Assembly (NCBI RefSeq): GCF_900143245.1
Contig: NZ_FRDK01000009.1
Span: 1 to 64,000, forward strand
Origin: Flavobacterium fryxellicola
GTDB taxonomy: Bacteria > Bacteroidota > Bacteroidia > Flavobacteriales > Flavobacteriaceae
DNA: 64,000 nt
Reading direction: 5' to 3'
Part shown: in pieces, positions 1 through 11,125 of the stretch
Layout: each line of letters opens with the position of its first letter
Numbering within the stretch: position 1 is the stretch's first letter
Position numbers and translations under genes: made by a program
The notes under the pieces: generated by a model
Seen by the model: the letters and a program-made list of their open reading frames with translations, nothing else
Told to the model about the DNA's origin: nothing
Databases searched by the model: none

Positions 1-489
1 AGTTATTTCCGATTTCAGCCGCGCAACAGAAAATTAAAACTTAAAAACTATCTTAAGTTTTTGAAAAAGTTGCATCGTGAATAGGTCGCAGCATAGAATA
101 AAGTTAGCAGGCCTTCCCTCCTCTTTGCAAAAACATTTTTAGATATCTGAATCATTAAAACTTTATAAGCTGAAAAACTGATCGAAAGTTGTCCTAAAAT
201 GTTCTATATTACAAGCAGAAGTATAAAAAATTTCAATTTATTCATGCAATTGTTTTACTACCATTTCACATCCGAATTAAAAAATTAAAAGTACAAAATA
301 TTCATTGTGTGATATACTGATTATAGTAACGCCTTACTGATTATTGATTTAAGTTATCTATTTAAATTTAAATACGTGCATTTACTTATCAAGATGCAGA
401 GATTATAAATATTTTTAAACTTATTAATTTTAGCTGGTTATTGTCCTAATCTTTCTTAGAAACCAATTTTTATATTTTTATTCTTTACA
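1..489. other. AT-rich stretch without a recognisable gene
   Basis: No open reading frame with recognisable content, no clear hairpin followed by a T-run and no repeat were seen on either strand. The stretch lies downstream of galT, so it should hold the 3' end of that transcript, but no strong terminator could be picked out. Anything that starts left of the window cannot be judged. Confidence 0.5.
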
Positions 490-1536
490 CTAACTATTAT
501 AATGTAAATCAGACTGTTCTTTTAACATTTGAGCACTCTTTTCCGCTGTAATATCTCTTTGAGATTCGCCCATCATTTCGTAACCAACCATAAATTTTTT
601 TATTGTTGCAGAACGTAATAAAGGCGGATAAAAATGCATATGAAACTGCCATTCGGGATGCAATAAACCGTCAGTAGGTGTTTGATGAATCCCCGATGAG
701 TATGGAAATGAAGTTTTAAATAAGTTATCGTATTTAGTTGTGAGCTGTTTCAAAGTCAAGGAAAAATCTGTTATTTCCGAAGCTGTAAAATCAGTTATTT
801 TGCCCAAATGTCGTTTACTAATTATCATCGTTTCAAATGGCCAAACTGCCCAAAATGGAACCAACGCTACAAAATGTTGATTTTCTATTACAATTCTTTC
901 ATTCAATTTTAATTCCTCATTTAGATAATCTTGCAAAAGATTTCTTTCGTGTGTATCATAATAAACTTTTAAATTATGCTGTGTTTTCTCCACGGCAGTT
1001 GGTAAAGATGATTGTGCCCATATTTGTCCGTGCGGATGCGGATTACTGCAGCCCATAACACTTCCTTTATTTTCAAAAATTTGAACATGATTGATATAAT
1101 CTATGCTTCCTAAACTTGTGTATTCATTTTGCCAAGTTCGAACAATATTTTCAATTGTACCAAGCGGCATTTCAGGTAAAGTGATGTTGTGGTTGGGCGA
1201 AAAACAAACAACACGAGAAATTCCTCTCTCTGGTAGTGCTTTAAAAAAGGTATTCTCTTCGCTTTCCTCGTACACTATTTCATCCTGCTTCATCGCAGCA
1301 AAATCATTTTGAAAAACAAAACAACCTTCATACATAGGATTTACTTCCCCATTAGCTCGTGTATTACCTGGGCATAAATAACAGCTAGGATCATATTCTG
1401 GTAAAACTTCAGCAGAAATTGTTTCATTCTGTCCTTGCCAAGGTCGTTTGGCACGATGAGGAGAGACTAAAACCCATTCATTGATTAGCGGATTATAACG
1501 TCTGTGAGGATCCTCATTAATATCGAAATTTTTCAT
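490..1536 (-). CDS. galT: Galactose-1-phosphate uridylyltransferase
   Basis: Leloir-pathway enzyme that exchanges UMP between UDP-glucose and galactose-1-phosphate in the cytoplasm. The 348-residue length is normal for the family. Visible signatures are the zinc-site pair CYLC (Cys52, Cys55) and the active-site motif NPHPHGQIW, with His167-Pro168-His169; His169 is the expected uridylylated nucleophile. The N-terminal motif RRYNPLINEWVLVSPHRAKRPW is typical of bacterial GalT. Its ATG follows the galK stop codon with no gap (TAA then ATG), which suggests translational coupling in a galM-galK-galT operon. No signal peptide is present. Identification is firm. Confidence 0.97.
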   Translation of the reverse strand: MKNFDINEDPHRRYNPLINEWVLVSPHRAKRPWQGQNETISAEVLPEYDPSCYLCPGNTRANGEVNPMYEGCFVFQNDFAAMKQDEIVYEESEENTFFKALPERGISRVVCFSPNHNITLPEMPLGTIENIVRTWQNEYTSLGSIDYINHVQIFENKGSVMGCSNPHPHGQIWAQSSLPTAVEKTQHNLKVYYDTHERNLLQDYLNEELKLNERIVIENQHFVALVPFWAVWPFETMIISKRHLGKITDFTASEITDFSLTLKQLTTKYDNLFKTSFPYSSGIHQTPTDGLLHPEWQFHMHFYPPLLRSATIKKFMVGYEMMGESQRDITAEKSAQMLKEQSDLHYNS

Positions 1537-2706
1537 TTACAGGGGATTATATAAAGAGGTTCCATTACCGATTTTCACCTCGTATATCTTTAATTCTATT
1601 CCAAAAGTATCAAAATATAAAGCAGAAAGCTTGTCTTTTATAATTGCTTCATGACCTTTTTTTATTAAGTTAATGGTGCAACCGCCAAAACCGCCACCCA
1701 TTAAACGGGAACCTACAACTGCTTCTTCTTTTTTTAATGTTGCTACTATCATATCGAGTTCAGCGCAACTCACTTCATAATCTTTTGATAATCCTTCATG
1801 TGTTTCATACATTAGTTTACCCAAAGTTTCAATTTTACCTGAATCTAAAGCTGCACAAGCTAAAGATACACGCTCGATTTCTTTTATTACAAAATGACAT
1901 CTTTTAAACACGTTTTCGCTAATTACATTTCGTAAACTTAAAATATGATCTTCCGTACAATCGCGGAAACTATTAACAGAAGGAAAATTATTTTTGAGTA
2001 TAGAAAGTCCTTCCTGACACTCTTCACGTCTTGTATTATAAGCTGAGGAGAACAACGAATGTTTAACGTTGCTATCAAACAAAATCAAGGAATAATCGTT
2101 AAAATTAGCGTCATGATATTGATGTTCCAATGTTTTACAATCAATTTTTAAAACTTTATTTTCTATACCCATCACGCTCGCAAACTGATCCATAATTCCA
2201 CAGTTGATACCTACCCAATGCTCGGCTTTTTGTCCCAATAGCGCAATATCAATGGGTTTGATGTTCAAATTAAATAGTTCATTAATTCCATACAGAAAAC
2301 CGCATTCTAATGCTGCCGACGAGGATAAACCAGAACCTACAGGAATATTACTGCTAAAAACGCAGTTAAAACCTTCGAGCTGAAAACCCTTTATGTTTAG
2401 TTGTTCAATAACGCCTCGGAGATAATTCGTCCAAACCGTATCGCTTAATTGCATTGGTTTTGCTAAATCAATAACAAATTCCTCATTAAGATCAATTGCA
2501 ATTATTTTGGATTGATTTGTATTGTTTTTTTGGAAAGCAAAACAAATAATTTTATCAATGGCCGCCGGCAAAACAAATCCATCGTTATAATCGATATGTT
2601 CCCCAATAATGTTGATTCTTCCCGGTGAGAGCACAATTATTTCTGGAGAGGAAGTAAAAATTTCGCGGAAAAAAGTGGTTGTTTTGTTAATTAACATTTC
2701 ATTCAT
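1537..2706 (-). CDS. galK: Galactokinase
   Basis: GHMP-family kinase that phosphorylates alpha-D-galactose to galactose-1-phosphate with ATP in the cytoplasm. The galactokinase signature (RINIIGEHIDYNDGFVLPAA) is near residue 30. The GHMP ATP-binding loop PVGSGLSSSAALECG is near residue 120, and the C-terminal GGGFGG motif is present. At 389 residues it has full length. It sits between galM (92 bp upstream) and galT (directly abutting), so galactose released by the GH36 and GH42-like enzymes of this window could be handled by this cassette. No operator of its own was found in the 92-bp gap. Confidence 0.97.
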   Translation of the reverse strand: MNEMLINKTTTFFREIFTSSPEIIVLSPGRINIIGEHIDYNDGFVLPAAIDKIICFAFQKNNTNQSKIIAIDLNEEFVIDLAKPMQLSDTVWTNYLRGVIEQLNIKGFQLEGFNCVFSSNIPVGSGLSSSAALECGFLYGINELFNLNIKPIDIALLGQKAEHWVGINCGIMDQFASVMGIENKVLKIDCKTLEHQYHDANFNDYSLILFDSNVKHSLFSSAYNTRREECQEGLSILKNNFPSVNSFRDCTEDHILSLRNVISENVFKRCHFVIKEIERVSLACAALDSGKIETLGKLMYETHEGLSKDYEVSCAELDMIVATLKKEEAVVGSRLMGGGFGGCTINLIKKGHEAIIKDKLSALYFDTFGIELKIYEVKIGNGTSLYNPL

Positions 2707-2798
2707 TTGTATGTTTTTTTATCAAATTCTGTTCTTTATTGTTTGCCAAAAAGATTAAACATTGATGGTTCAATTGATCTCAAATTTTTAATTTTGTA

Positions 2799-3836
2799 TC
2801 ACAGTATTCGAAATTTATAAATAGTCTTATGCTGATAGCATTCGCCTTTTTTTAATATCGAACTTGGGAAATTGCTATGATTGGGCGCATCGGGAAAATT
2901 TTGAGTTTCAAAACAAATGCCACTGACCGCATCATAATCAGTGCTCCCCTTGCCTTTTAGTAGATTGAAACAATTACCACCAACATAGATGTGCACTCCG
3001 GGCTGATTGGTTTCGACAGTCATTTTTAAATTATTGTTTTTACTAAAAAGCGATGCAGCAATTGTATTTTGGTTTTTTACAACAAATGTATTGTCAATTT
3101 TTGATGGACATTTTTTTGTTTCTCGAAAATCGAATGCATGGTTATCTAAGTTTATGTAGTTACCGCTTGGTATATATTCACTATCAGTTTCTAATAAAAG
3201 ATTGGAATTCACAAACAGCTCTTGTTCGGATAAATTCGATTGGTGTCCATCGAGATTAAAATAGCTGTGATGCGTTAAATTAACAATAGTATCGGCTGTT
3301 GAAACTGCCTTATATTTAATAATTAATTCGTTTTGATTCGACAAACTGTAAGTTACTGAAACAAGCAAGTTTCCGGGATAATTTTCTTCTCCGTCTGGAC
3401 TAGCATATGTTAACGTGATGGATGAATTCATATCATCATTAATACTTTCAATATTCCATAGCTTTTGACTAAATCCTTTGTTTCCTCCGTGAAGCGAATG
3501 ATTATTATTATTTTTATTTAAACATATTGCCTTCTGATTTAAACTAAAGGTACTGTTCTTAATTCTTCCTGCAAATCTGCCGATTGTAGCACCAAAATAA
3601 GGAGGGCTTTTTAACTCAAAAGACTTTATGTAATCGTTTAAGGTGTCAAAGCCTAGAACAACATCAATAAAATGTCCGTTTTCTAGTTGAATCTTTAGTG
3701 AAGTTATCGTAGCACCGTAAGTAATAACTTTCAATTTCATTCCGTTTTGATTACTTAATTCATAAGAATAAACGGTTGCACCATCAGGCATTGATCCAAA
3801 TATTTCAGCCTGCGCATTTGTTTTATGATGTAACAT
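2799..3836 (-). CDS. galM: Aldose 1-epimerase (galactose mutarotase)
   Basis: Interconverts alpha and beta anomers of galactose and other aldoses, feeding GalK, which uses the alpha anomer. The fold signatures are NNNNHSLHGGNKGF around residue 105, the catalytic His in NLTHHSYFNLDG near residue 190, and the catalytic Glu in ICFETQNFPDAPNH near the C-terminus. Length (345 residues) fits the family. There is no signal peptide, so the protein should be cytoplasmic, unlike the exported mutarotases in some sugar loci of this phylum. First gene of the galM-galK-galT set; the symporter gene lies 155 bp upstream and may share the transcript. Confidence 0.95.
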   Translation of the reverse strand: MLHHKTNAQAEIFGSMPDGATVYSYELSNQNGMKLKVITYGATITSLKIQLENGHFIDVVLGFDTLNDYIKSFELKSPPYFGATIGRFAGRIKNSTFSLNQKAICLNKNNNNHSLHGGNKGFSQKLWNIESINDDMNSSITLTYASPDGEENYPGNLLVSVTYSLSNQNELIIKYKAVSTADTIVNLTHHSYFNLDGHQSNLSEQELFVNSNLLLETDSEYIPSGNYINLDNHAFDFRETKKCPSKIDNTFVVKNQNTIAASLFSKNNNLKMTVETNQPGVHIYVGGNCFNLLKGKGSTDYDAVSGICFETQNFPDAPNHSNFPSSILKKGECYQHKTIYKFRIL

Positions 3837-3991
3837 TTGGTTATTATTTAAATTTATATGAGTTTGGTATATATAATTAAATGTATAAAAGCACTAACAA
3901 AATTTAGAGCTTAAACAAAAATGAAAAATAATTAAAATTTGTTCCTTATTACTAATTAAATTTTATAAACCGGCTCAAACTGTTTATTTAC

Positions 3992-5680
3992 CTACCAAAA
4001 AATAGAATACAAAGCCACTAAAACTCCGCAAACGATCATTGCACCAGCTGCAAAACCATTACTAACTTTAAACATTTTTGTATCAATTTCTAAGCCTTTT
4101 ACAACAACACCTTTTTTGTGATCAATCAAACTAATTATTACCATAAACACAACACAAATAAGAAAGACAAATCCCATTCGGTCTAAAAATGGAATTTCGT
4201 ACGCCATAGTTTTATCTTTTTGCTCTACCAATGTGGAAAATCCTGAGCTACTTAAAAACTCTAAATTCACGAATCTAGGTAAAAATTTAAATATTACCGA
4301 GAGTATAAACCCTCCAATTGTAGCAAACATAGCCGCATTAGAACTCGTTTTTTTCCAGAAAAAGCCAAGTATAAACATTGCAAATATTCCCGGACTTACA
4401 AATCCAGTATATTCCTGAATGAATTCAAAACCTCCTTTTTTATCGATTCCTAAAAATGGAGCAATTATCACCGCAAGAAGCATTGCTACTACAACAGTAA
4501 TTTTGCCCACCTTAACCATTTTTAACTCGGAAGCTTCTGGTTGAATTTTTTTCTTAAAAATATCAAGCGTGAAAATAGTAGAAATACTATTGACTTTTCC
4601 AGCAAGTGATGCCACTACGGCGGCTGTTAGCGCTGCAAATGACAGTCCTTTTAAACCTACCGGTAATAGATTTAGCAAAACCGGATAAGATCGATCTGGA
4701 TTAATGATTCCGTCAGGACCTAACATTTCGGTTTGCAAACCACCTTTTGTATATAAAACGTATGCAGCGATTCCTGGCAAAACAACTATAACTGGCATTA
4801 ATAATTTCAAAAATGCTGCAAATAAAATTCCGCTACGCGCTGTTTTTAAATCCGCTCCTAATGCTCTCTGGGTTATATATTGGTTACAACCCCAATAATT
4901 TAAATTGACAATCCACATACCTCCAAATAACACAGTCAGACCTGGTAAACTAGGGTAATTTTCATTTTCCTTTTTAAATATCATGTGAAAATGATCTGAA
5001 GATTGGCTCATCATATAATTAAATCCTTCAACAACACCACTTTGTCCATTTAATTCTGCTACTTTATCTAATGCTAAATATGTAGTTACTAGTCCTCCAA
5101 ATATCAAAAAAACCACTTGAATCACATCGGTATAGCCAATTACTTTCATTCCTCCCAAAGCAATAATTATTGAAAAAAATGCGAGCCCATACATACATAA
5201 ATTAATTTCAATTCCTGAAATACCATTGATGGCAAGCGCTCCTAAATAAAGAATCGAAGTTAAATTAACAATTACATACAGTAGTAACCAAAATACGGCC
5301 ATGATCATCGCTACATTACCATTGTATCTTTCACTCAAAAATTGAGGCATCGTATAAATCTTATTTTTTAAATATACAGGAATAAAAAAAACAGCCACAA
5401 TTATCAAAGTTAACGCGGCCATCCATTCATAAGTGGCAATGGCAAGCCCCATTTTAAAGCCGTTTCCTGACATGGCAATGAACTGCTCTGAAGAAATATT
5501 TGAAGCTATCAATGAAGTTCCTATTGCCCACCATGTAAGTGAACCTTCGGCTAAAAAAAAGTTGTGCGAAGCTGATGCTGAATTATTAGTTTTAAGTCTG
5601 TACACATAATAACCATAGCCAGCTACAACAAAAAAATAAAATAAGAATACAATATAATCATAAATCTGAAGTGAATTCAT
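3992..5680 (-). CDS. SSS-family sodium/sugar symporter (SglT-like)
   Basis: Inner-membrane Na+-coupled monosaccharide importer of the solute:sodium symporter family, with about 14 hydrophobic segments in 562 residues. The segment WWAIGTSLIASNISSEQFI near residue 50, followed by SGNGFKMGLA and EWMAALTLI, is the sugar-symporter (vSGLT-type) signature. The QFLSERY motif after the third segment also fits SGLT proteins. It lies between xylA (172 bp upstream) and galM, so D-xylose, D-galactose or D-glucose are the reasonable substrates; the sequence alone does not decide among them. No other importer is present in this part of the locus. Confidence 0.9.
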   Translation of the reverse strand: MNSLQIYDYIVFLFYFFVVAGYGYYVYRLKTNNSASASHNFFLAEGSLTWWAIGTSLIASNISSEQFIAMSGNGFKMGLAIATYEWMAALTLIIVAVFFIPVYLKNKIYTMPQFLSERYNGNVAMIMAVFWLLLYVIVNLTSILYLGALAINGISGIEINLCMYGLAFFSIIIALGGMKVIGYTDVIQVVFLIFGGLVTTYLALDKVAELNGQSGVVEGFNYMMSQSSDHFHMIFKKENENYPSLPGLTVLFGGMWIVNLNYWGCNQYITQRALGADLKTARSGILFAAFLKLLMPVIVVLPGIAAYVLYTKGGLQTEMLGPDGIINPDRSYPVLLNLLPVGLKGLSFAALTAAVVASLAGKVNSISTIFTLDIFKKKIQPEASELKMVKVGKITVVVAMLLAVIIAPFLGIDKKGGFEFIQEYTGFVSPGIFAMFILGFFWKKTSSNAAMFATIGGFILSVIFKFLPRFVNLEFLSSSGFSTLVEQKDKTMAYEIPFLDRMGFVFLICVVFMVIISLIDHKKGVVVKGLEIDTKMFKVSNGFAAGAMIVCGVLVALYSIFW

Positions 5681-5852
5681 ATACTAAAATTAGATAAAGT
5701 TAAAAATGTATTTATGGTAATTATAAATCTGGAATTGCAGCTTGTCAAGTATTTAAGCAACAAAAATCACGTTCTTTCTACAAGAATTATTTATTTAAAC
5801 AAACCATCGGTAAAAATAAATCAACAAGAAAGCTGCAAATAACCAGAAAGAT

Positions 5853-7178
5853 TTAAATATGTTGATTTATTATATTTTCAAATAACTCTTGTTTTCCGCT
5901 TTTTAATGGAAGTTCGCCATTTTCGTGAGCGATATTATACAAATCTTGTAAGCCCAGTTTTCCGTCGGCAAATTCTTTTCCTTTACCTGAATCGAATGAA
6001 CTATACCTATCCATTCTTAATTTTTCATAAGGCGATGATGTTATGATTTTATCTGCGGTCAATAAAGCTCTCGCAAAAGTATCTGCACCACCAATATGAG
6101 CTAAAAACACATCTTCCATATCAGTAGAGTTTCTTCTAATTTTCGCATCAAAATTAACGCCGCCACCTTGTAAACCACCAGCTTTCAAAAACACCAACAT
6201 TGCCTCTGTAACTTCTTGTATATTATTAGGAAATTGATCGGTATCCCATCCATTTTGGTAATCGCCTCTGTTTGCATCTAAGCTTCCTAACATTCCAGCT
6301 TTTGCTGCAACTTCAATTTCGTGTTGAAAGGTGTGCTGCGCAAGAGTCGCGTGATTAACTTCGATATTGATTTTAAAATCGTTCTCTAAACCATAGTGTC
6401 TTAAAAAACCAATTGCCGTAGCAGAATCAAAATCATACTGATGTTTCATTGGCTCCATTGGCTTTGGCTCAATAAAAAAGTTTCCTTTAAATCCTTGAGA
6501 GCGTGCATAATCTCTTGCTTTTATAAGAAATTGTCCCATGTGATCTAATTCGCGTCCCATATCAGTATTTAATAAAGACATATAGCCTTCACGACCTCCC
6601 CAAAAAACATAATTTTCTCCATTTAAGGCAATTGTTGCATCAAGCGCCAGTTTTACTTGTCCGCCCGCTCTGGCTAACACGTTAAATTCTGGATTAGTAG
6701 CTGCTCCATTCATATATCGCGGATTGGAAAAACAGTTAGCTGTTCCCCAAAGTAATTTTATTCCTGAATCTGTTTTTTTTTGTTTGATATAATCGGTGAT
6801 CAATGCTAATCTTTTTTCTGATTCAGCAAAAGTTGCTCCTTCTTGAATTAAATCATAATCGTGGAAACAAAAATAATTAAAACCCATTTTTGAAATAAAT
6901 TCAAAAGCCGCATCGGCCTTATCTTTTGCCGCTTGAAGTGGATTAGAAGATTGATCCCAAATAAATTTTTGTGTTCCAGGTCCAAATGGATCAGATCCTT
7001 GTCCGCAGAATGTATGCCAATAAGCAATGGAAAATTTAAAGTGCTCTTGCATTGTTTTTCCTGCTACTATTTGCTCTGGATTATAAAATTTGAAAGCCAA
7101 TGGATTATCTGAATCTTTACCTTCAAACTCAATTTTGCCAATTCCTTTATAGTATTCTTTGTTACCTAAAATTACCAT
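5853..7178 (-). CDS. xylA: Xylose isomerase
   Basis: Interconverts D-xylose and D-xylulose in the cytoplasm using two divalent metals. The catalytic His-Asp pair is in YFCFHDYD (His106, Asp109). The metal-binding Glu and Lys are in [11 protein letters not shown] (about residues 237-239), and the second metal region [15 protein letters not shown] is followed by GSLDANRGD. The 441-residue length matches class II (E. coli-type) xylose isomerases. Only 4 bp separate it from xylB upstream, so both are on one transcript. With xylB it carries xylose from the GH10 and GH3 enzymes into the pentose phosphate pathway. Confidence 0.97.
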   Translation of the reverse strand: MVILGNKEYYKGIGKIEFEGKDSDNPLAFKFYNPEQIVAGKTMQEHFKFSIAYWHTFCGQGSDPFGPGTQKFIWDQSSNPLQAAKDKADAAFEFISKMGFNYFCFHDYDLIQEGATFAESEKRLALITDYIKQKKTDSGIKLLWGTANCFSNPRYMNGAATNPEFNVLARAGGQVKLALDATIALNGENYVFWGGREGYMSLLNTDMGRELDHMGQFLIKARDYARSQGFKGNFFIEPKPMEPMKHQYDFDSATAIGFLRHYGLENDFKINIEVNHATLAQHTFQHEIEVAAKAGMLGSLDANRGDYQNGWDTDQFPNNIQEVTEAMLVFLKAGGLQGGGVNFDAKIRRNSTDMEDVFLAHIGGADTFARALLTADKIITSSPYEKLRMDRYSSFDSGKGKEFADGKLGLQDLYNIAHENGELPLKSGKQELFENIINQHI

Positions 7179-7182
7179 TGTA

Positions 7183-8667
7183 TTATTTTTTATGTGTGAT
7201 TATATATTCTAATTCCTTTTTCCACTTTTGATACGCCTCAATGTAAGCTTCCTTGTTTTGCAATGGGAAATATGTTTTTACGTGATCATTTTGTTCAATA
7301 TTCGAACTGAACTTTTTAAAATCACCATCAGTTAAACCTACCGCTCTCGCTGCACCAACTGCTCCAGTTGTATTATATATTTCAATTTCATGTCCGATCA
7401 AAGTAGCAACTGTATTGGAGAATAATTCAGATCGAAATAAATTATCGTTTCCTGCTCTAATTACATCTATTTTGACATTATCATCTTTTAAACATTCCAT
7501 TCCGTAAACAAATGCAAATGCTATTCCTTCCAGAGCTGCCCTGTATAAATGTGCACTGCTATGAATGTTTAAGTTTATGTTTAAAAAATTAGTTCCAATG
7601 TTTTTGTTATTAAACATTCGCTCTGCGCCATTTCCAAAAGGAATAACCATCAAACCATCGGAACCAATTGCCACAGTATTAGCTTTTAGATTCATCGATT
7701 CGTAACTATCATCATGTAGATTCGTGCGCAACCATCGGTATAGAATTCCTGCACCATTGATATTTAGTAATTTTCCAATTCTAGGACTTTTTTGTTGATA
7801 ATTAACATGCACAAAGTTATTTACACGTGTACTTTTGCCAGTGGATGAATCAGTCACAGCGTAAAAAACACCTGAAGTTCCTCCAGTAGCCGCTACTTCT
7901 CCGGGATTTAAAACATTTAAAGACAATGCGTTATTAGGTTGATCTCCCGCTCTATAAACAATGGGAATTCCTAAATGTAGCCCAGATTCTAGAGCGCCTT
8001 TTTCATTTAATTCCCCTTGATTACTGAAATTTTCTACTATAGATGGTGTCAGCGATGGATCAATTCCATAATATTCTAACAACCAGTTTGCTACTTTGTT
8101 CTCTTTGTAATCCCAAAGTATTCCTTCGGATAAACCATTTTTAGTAGTTGTCATTTTACCAGTAAATCGAAAAGCAATATAATCGCCTGGTAACATATAT
8201 TTATGCACTTTATTATAAAGATGAGGCTGATTTTCTTTCACCCATTTAAGTTTAGAAGCGGTAAAGTTTCCGGGTGAATTGCCTAAATGTGTTAAACATT
8301 TGTCCTCGCCAAGTTCAGTAAATGCTTTTTGACCTATTGCAACTGCTCTACTATCACACCAAATGATAGAATTGCGTAGGGAATTACCGTTTTCATCCAC
8401 GATAACTAATCCGTGCATTTGATAGGAAATACCAATTCCTTTGATTTTTGTAGCATCGATGTTAGCCTCTTTAATTGCTCTTTTTGTAGCGTGACAAATG
8501 TGCTGCCACCAAATTTCAGGATTTTGTTCGGCCCAATCTGGATGCAGCGAAACAATTTCCATTTCATTTTGTGGTTCGCTTAAAACAATAACTTGTTTTC
8601 CAGTTGCAGCCTCAACAATTGCAACTTTAATTGAAGAACTTCCTATGTCATATCCTATGTGATACAT
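7183..8667 (-). CDS. xylB: Xylulokinase
   Basis: FGGY-family kinase that phosphorylates D-xylulose to xylulose-5-phosphate. The N-terminal phosphate-binding motif [14 protein letters not shown], the substrate-region motif [10 protein letters not shown] with a following CDSRA segment, and the second-domain motifs [13 protein letters not shown] and [12 protein letters not shown] are all present. The 494-residue length is normal. It is 134 bp downstream of a GH3 gene and 4 bp upstream of xylA. The GH3 promoter carries a predicted LacI operator at 11126, so transcription into xylB from there is plausible. A separate promoter in the 134-bp gap could not be recognised. Confidence 0.95.
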   Translation of the reverse strand: MYHIGYDIGSSSIKVAIVEAATGKQVIVLSEPQNEMEIVSLHPDWAEQNPEIWWQHICHATKRAIKEANIDATKIKGIGISYQMHGLVIVDENGNSLRNSIIWCDSRAVAIGQKAFTELGEDKCLTHLGNSPGNFTASKLKWVKENQPHLYNKVHKYMLPGDYIAFRFTGKMTTTKNGLSEGILWDYKENKVANWLLEYYGIDPSLTPSIVENFSNQGELNEKGALESGLHLGIPIVYRAGDQPNNALSLNVLNPGEVAATGGTSGVFYAVTDSSTGKSTRVNNFVHVNYQQKSPRIGKLLNINGAGILYRWLRTNLHDDSYESMNLKANTVAIGSDGLMVIPFGNGAERMFNNKNIGTNFLNINLNIHSSAHLYRAALEGIAFAFVYGMECLKDDNVKIDVIRAGNDNLFRSELFSNTVATLIGHEIEIYNTTGAVGAARAVGLTDGDFKKFSSNIEQNDHVKTYFPLQNKEAYIEAYQKWKKELEYIITHKK

Positions 8668-8801
8668 AATTTATTGTAATGCTATTATTAATAATTGCGT
8701 TGATGTAATTAATGTGCTTTCGGGATTTAATATATTCGATTTCAAAAATATTCGGATAATTAAAAACTAGAAAAATTATACTATTATTTTCCTTTAATCA
8801 G

Positions 8802-11000
8802 TTATAGCAGTTCAATTTCTATTTTTTGATCATTTACATGAATGTAAAAAAGACCTGCTTCTAGTATTTGATTTCCGTTTTCGTCAGGATAGCTTAAATC
8901 ACGAACGGGATCAATTTCAAAAATGAATTCATATTCTTCTCCACCTTTTATTTCTTTCTTTTCAAAAAACTTTAATTCTTTTATTGGCCTTGAAATAGTT
9001 GCAACAGGATCAGATACATACCATAACACGGTTTCTTTCCCTGAAAATTCTCCTGAATTTTTAACTACAACTGATACTTTTAATTTTTCTCCCTTTTTTA
9101 ATTTAGTTGTAGATAATTTGGCTTTACCATATTCAAAGTTGGTATAACTTAATCCATGTCCAAACCAGTACAACGGCTCTGTTGGAATATCTTGATAATG
9201 TCCTTGTTTGTCAAAAGGTCTTGAACTTTGACGCATGCTGTAGTATGTTGGAATTTGTCCTGTTGTTAAAGGAAAAGTGATTGCCAACTTTCCTGACGGA
9301 TTTATTCTGCCAGAAACAATTCCTGCTAAAGGCGTTCCTCCAGCTATTCCAGGTTGCCATATTTCTATTATTGCATCGGCTAAAGGCTCTAATCTGACCA
9401 ATTCAAGAGGCCTTCCACTTGACAAGATTAAGATTATTGGCTTGCCTGTTTTTTTGAGTTCCATAACTAGTTTCTCTTGGATAGCAGGCAAAGCTATAGA
9501 GGATCTTGATGCATTCTCGCCACTCCAAGTTTTTAGTTCACCAAGACAAACTACTACAACATCTGAATTATTCGCAGCTGTAATGGCTTCAGAAAATTTA
9601 CTTTCATCCGTGCCATCGAAATCGCATCCTTTTGCATAGTTAATTTGTGTTCCAGAACCAAATTCACTTTTAAACCCTTCAAAAATAGACTCTACATCAG
9701 TTGCTTTTCCATTAAATGACCAAGCACCCATTATATTCTCCTTGTCATTAGCAATTGGACCAATTAAGGCAATTTTCTTTACAGATGGTCTTAAAGGTAA
9801 AATCGTATTTTTATTTTTTAGCAGAACCATTGATTCTTCCGCTAGATTTTGCGCTAAACTCTTACTTTGCTTTTGCAAATAGCGATCTTTTTCATCAACT
9901 ATTATTGTATATGGTTCGTCAAACAAACCCAGACGAAATTTAACACGCAAAATTCTGCTTACAGCTTCATCAATTTTTGCAACTGAAATCTTTTTTTCTT
10001 CAACTAATTCTTTAAAATATTTTAGATATATTCCATCTTTCATATCCATTTCCACTCCCGCATTAAATGCCTTTAAACCCGCTTCTTTTTTATCCTTAGC
10101 AACTCCTTGATTTAATAATTGCTCAATCGCGTTCCAATCCGAAACTACAAATCCATCATGACCCCATCTTTTCTTTAAAACGTCTGTTAAAGTGTATTGA
10201 TTTATGGTTGCGGGTACGCCACTAATATCATTAAATCCACTCATTAAAGTTGCAGCTCCTGCTTTTACACCTGCTTCGTAAGGCAACATATACGTTTCCC
10301 AAAGCGATTGTCGTGAAATATTGGTATACGTATAATCACGTCCTCCTTCACTCAAACCATATCCTACATAATGCTTTAAACATGCGGCAATTGAAAAAGG
10401 ATCTGAGAGATTTTCTCCTTGATACCCTTTTATACTTGCTACGCCAAACATTGCATTTACATACGGATCTTCTCCGTAGCCTTCTGCAACACGACCCCAG
10501 CGTGGATCTCGCGCCACGTCAACCATTGGAGAAAAAGTCCAATCAATTCCAGACAGCACAGATTCCTTGGCGGCTGCAGCACAGTTCAATTTTACTAATT
10601 CAAGATTCCAAGAACTAGCCTGACCTAATGAAATGGGGTAAACGGTACGTAATCCATGGATAATATCAAAACCAAAAAGTATAGGAATCCCTAACCTTGA
10701 TTCCTCAATTGCTTTCTTTTGAAGTTTATTTCGCAGTACTGGGTCACCCGTAAAATAAATAACAGATCCAATACCTGGCGGTAAACTGGTAATTTCTTCT
10801 CCAATATTGTTGGGATTATTGTTAATTCCAAAAGTGAACTGATTTAATTGTAGAATTTTTTCATTTAGTGACATTTTCTTAATTAAGTCTTTAATCCTAC
10901 TTTCAATTGGTGCTTTCTTGTTTTTGTAAACTTCTTGACCAAATAAAATATTTAGCGATAAGAAAAAAGTAATTACAACTAAATTAGTTCTCCTATTCAT
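8802..11000 (-). CDS. Exported GH3 beta-glycosidase (beta-xylosidase or beta-glucosidase)
   Basis: Retaining exo-glycosidase that removes terminal beta-linked sugars, expected in the periplasm. The first about 21 residues form a signal peptide ending at FGQ. The GH3 N-terminal barrel follows, with RLGIPILFGFDIIHGLRTV, DPRWGRVAEGYGEDPY and CLKHYVGYG; the predicted nucleophile is Asp288 in VVSDWN. The GH3 C-terminal domain is near residues 390-600 and a fibronectin-III-like domain ends the 732-residue protein. The architecture is BglX-like. As it leads directly into xylB-xylA and carries the shared operator, beta-xylosidase activity on xylo-oligosaccharides is the favoured inference; beta-glucosidase is the alternative. 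Confidence 0.92.
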   Translation of the reverse strand: MNRRTNLVVITFFLSLNILFGQEVYKNKKAPIESRIKDLIKKMSLNEKILQLNQFTFGINNNPNNIGEEITSLPPGIGSVIYFTGDPVLRNKLQKKAIEESRLGIPILFGFDIIHGLRTVYPISLGQASSWNLELVKLNCAAAAKESVLSGIDWTFSPMVDVARDPRWGRVAEGYGEDPYVNAMFGVASIKGYQGENLSDPFSIAACLKHYVGYGLSEGGRDYTYTNISRQSLWETYMLPYEAGVKAGAATLMSGFNDISGVPATINQYTLTDVLKKRWGHDGFVVSDWNAIEQLLNQGVAKDKKEAGLKAFNAGVEMDMKDGIYLKYFKELVEEKKISVAKIDEAVSRILRVKFRLGLFDEPYTIIVDEKDRYLQKQSKSLAQNLAEESMVLLKNKNTILPLRPSVKKIALIGPIANDKENIMGAWSFNGKATDVESIFEGFKSEFGSGTQINYAKGCDFDGTDESKFSEAITAANNSDVVVVCLGELKTWSGENASRSSIALPAIQEKLVMELKKTGKPIILILSSGRPLELVRLEPLADAIIEIWQPGIAGGTPLAGIVSGRINPSGKLAITFPLTTGQIPTYYSMRQSSRPFDKQGHYQDIPTEPLYWFGHGLSYTNFEYGKAKLSTTKLKKGEKLKVSVVVKNSGEFSGKETVLWYVSDPVATISRPIKELKFFEKKEIKGGEEYEFIFEIDPVRDLSYPDENGNQILEAGLFYIHVNDQKIEIELL

Positions 11001-11125
11001 TTTTTGATGTCTTTATGGAATTGATATAATCTGTATTTCTAAATTCTCAATGCACGTTAATTATTTTAGATACTTCTAACTTGATATCTTTTATTTTTTC
11101 ACATTTATAAATTGAAATAATAATG

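Noticed and set aside
8713..8726. TGTGC at 8713 upstream of xylB as another operator
   Set aside because: Only the left half-site is present; the right half (GGGAT) does not match GCACA.
9277..9639. Plus-strand open frame of 120 codons opposite the GH3 gene
   Set aside because: Lies wholly within the GH3 coding sequence on the other strand and shows no protein-like motifs; a shadow frame.
10250..10618. Plus-strand open frame of 122 codons rich in Leu and His
   Set aside because: Composition is typical of the reverse strand of a GH3 barrel; no family match seen.
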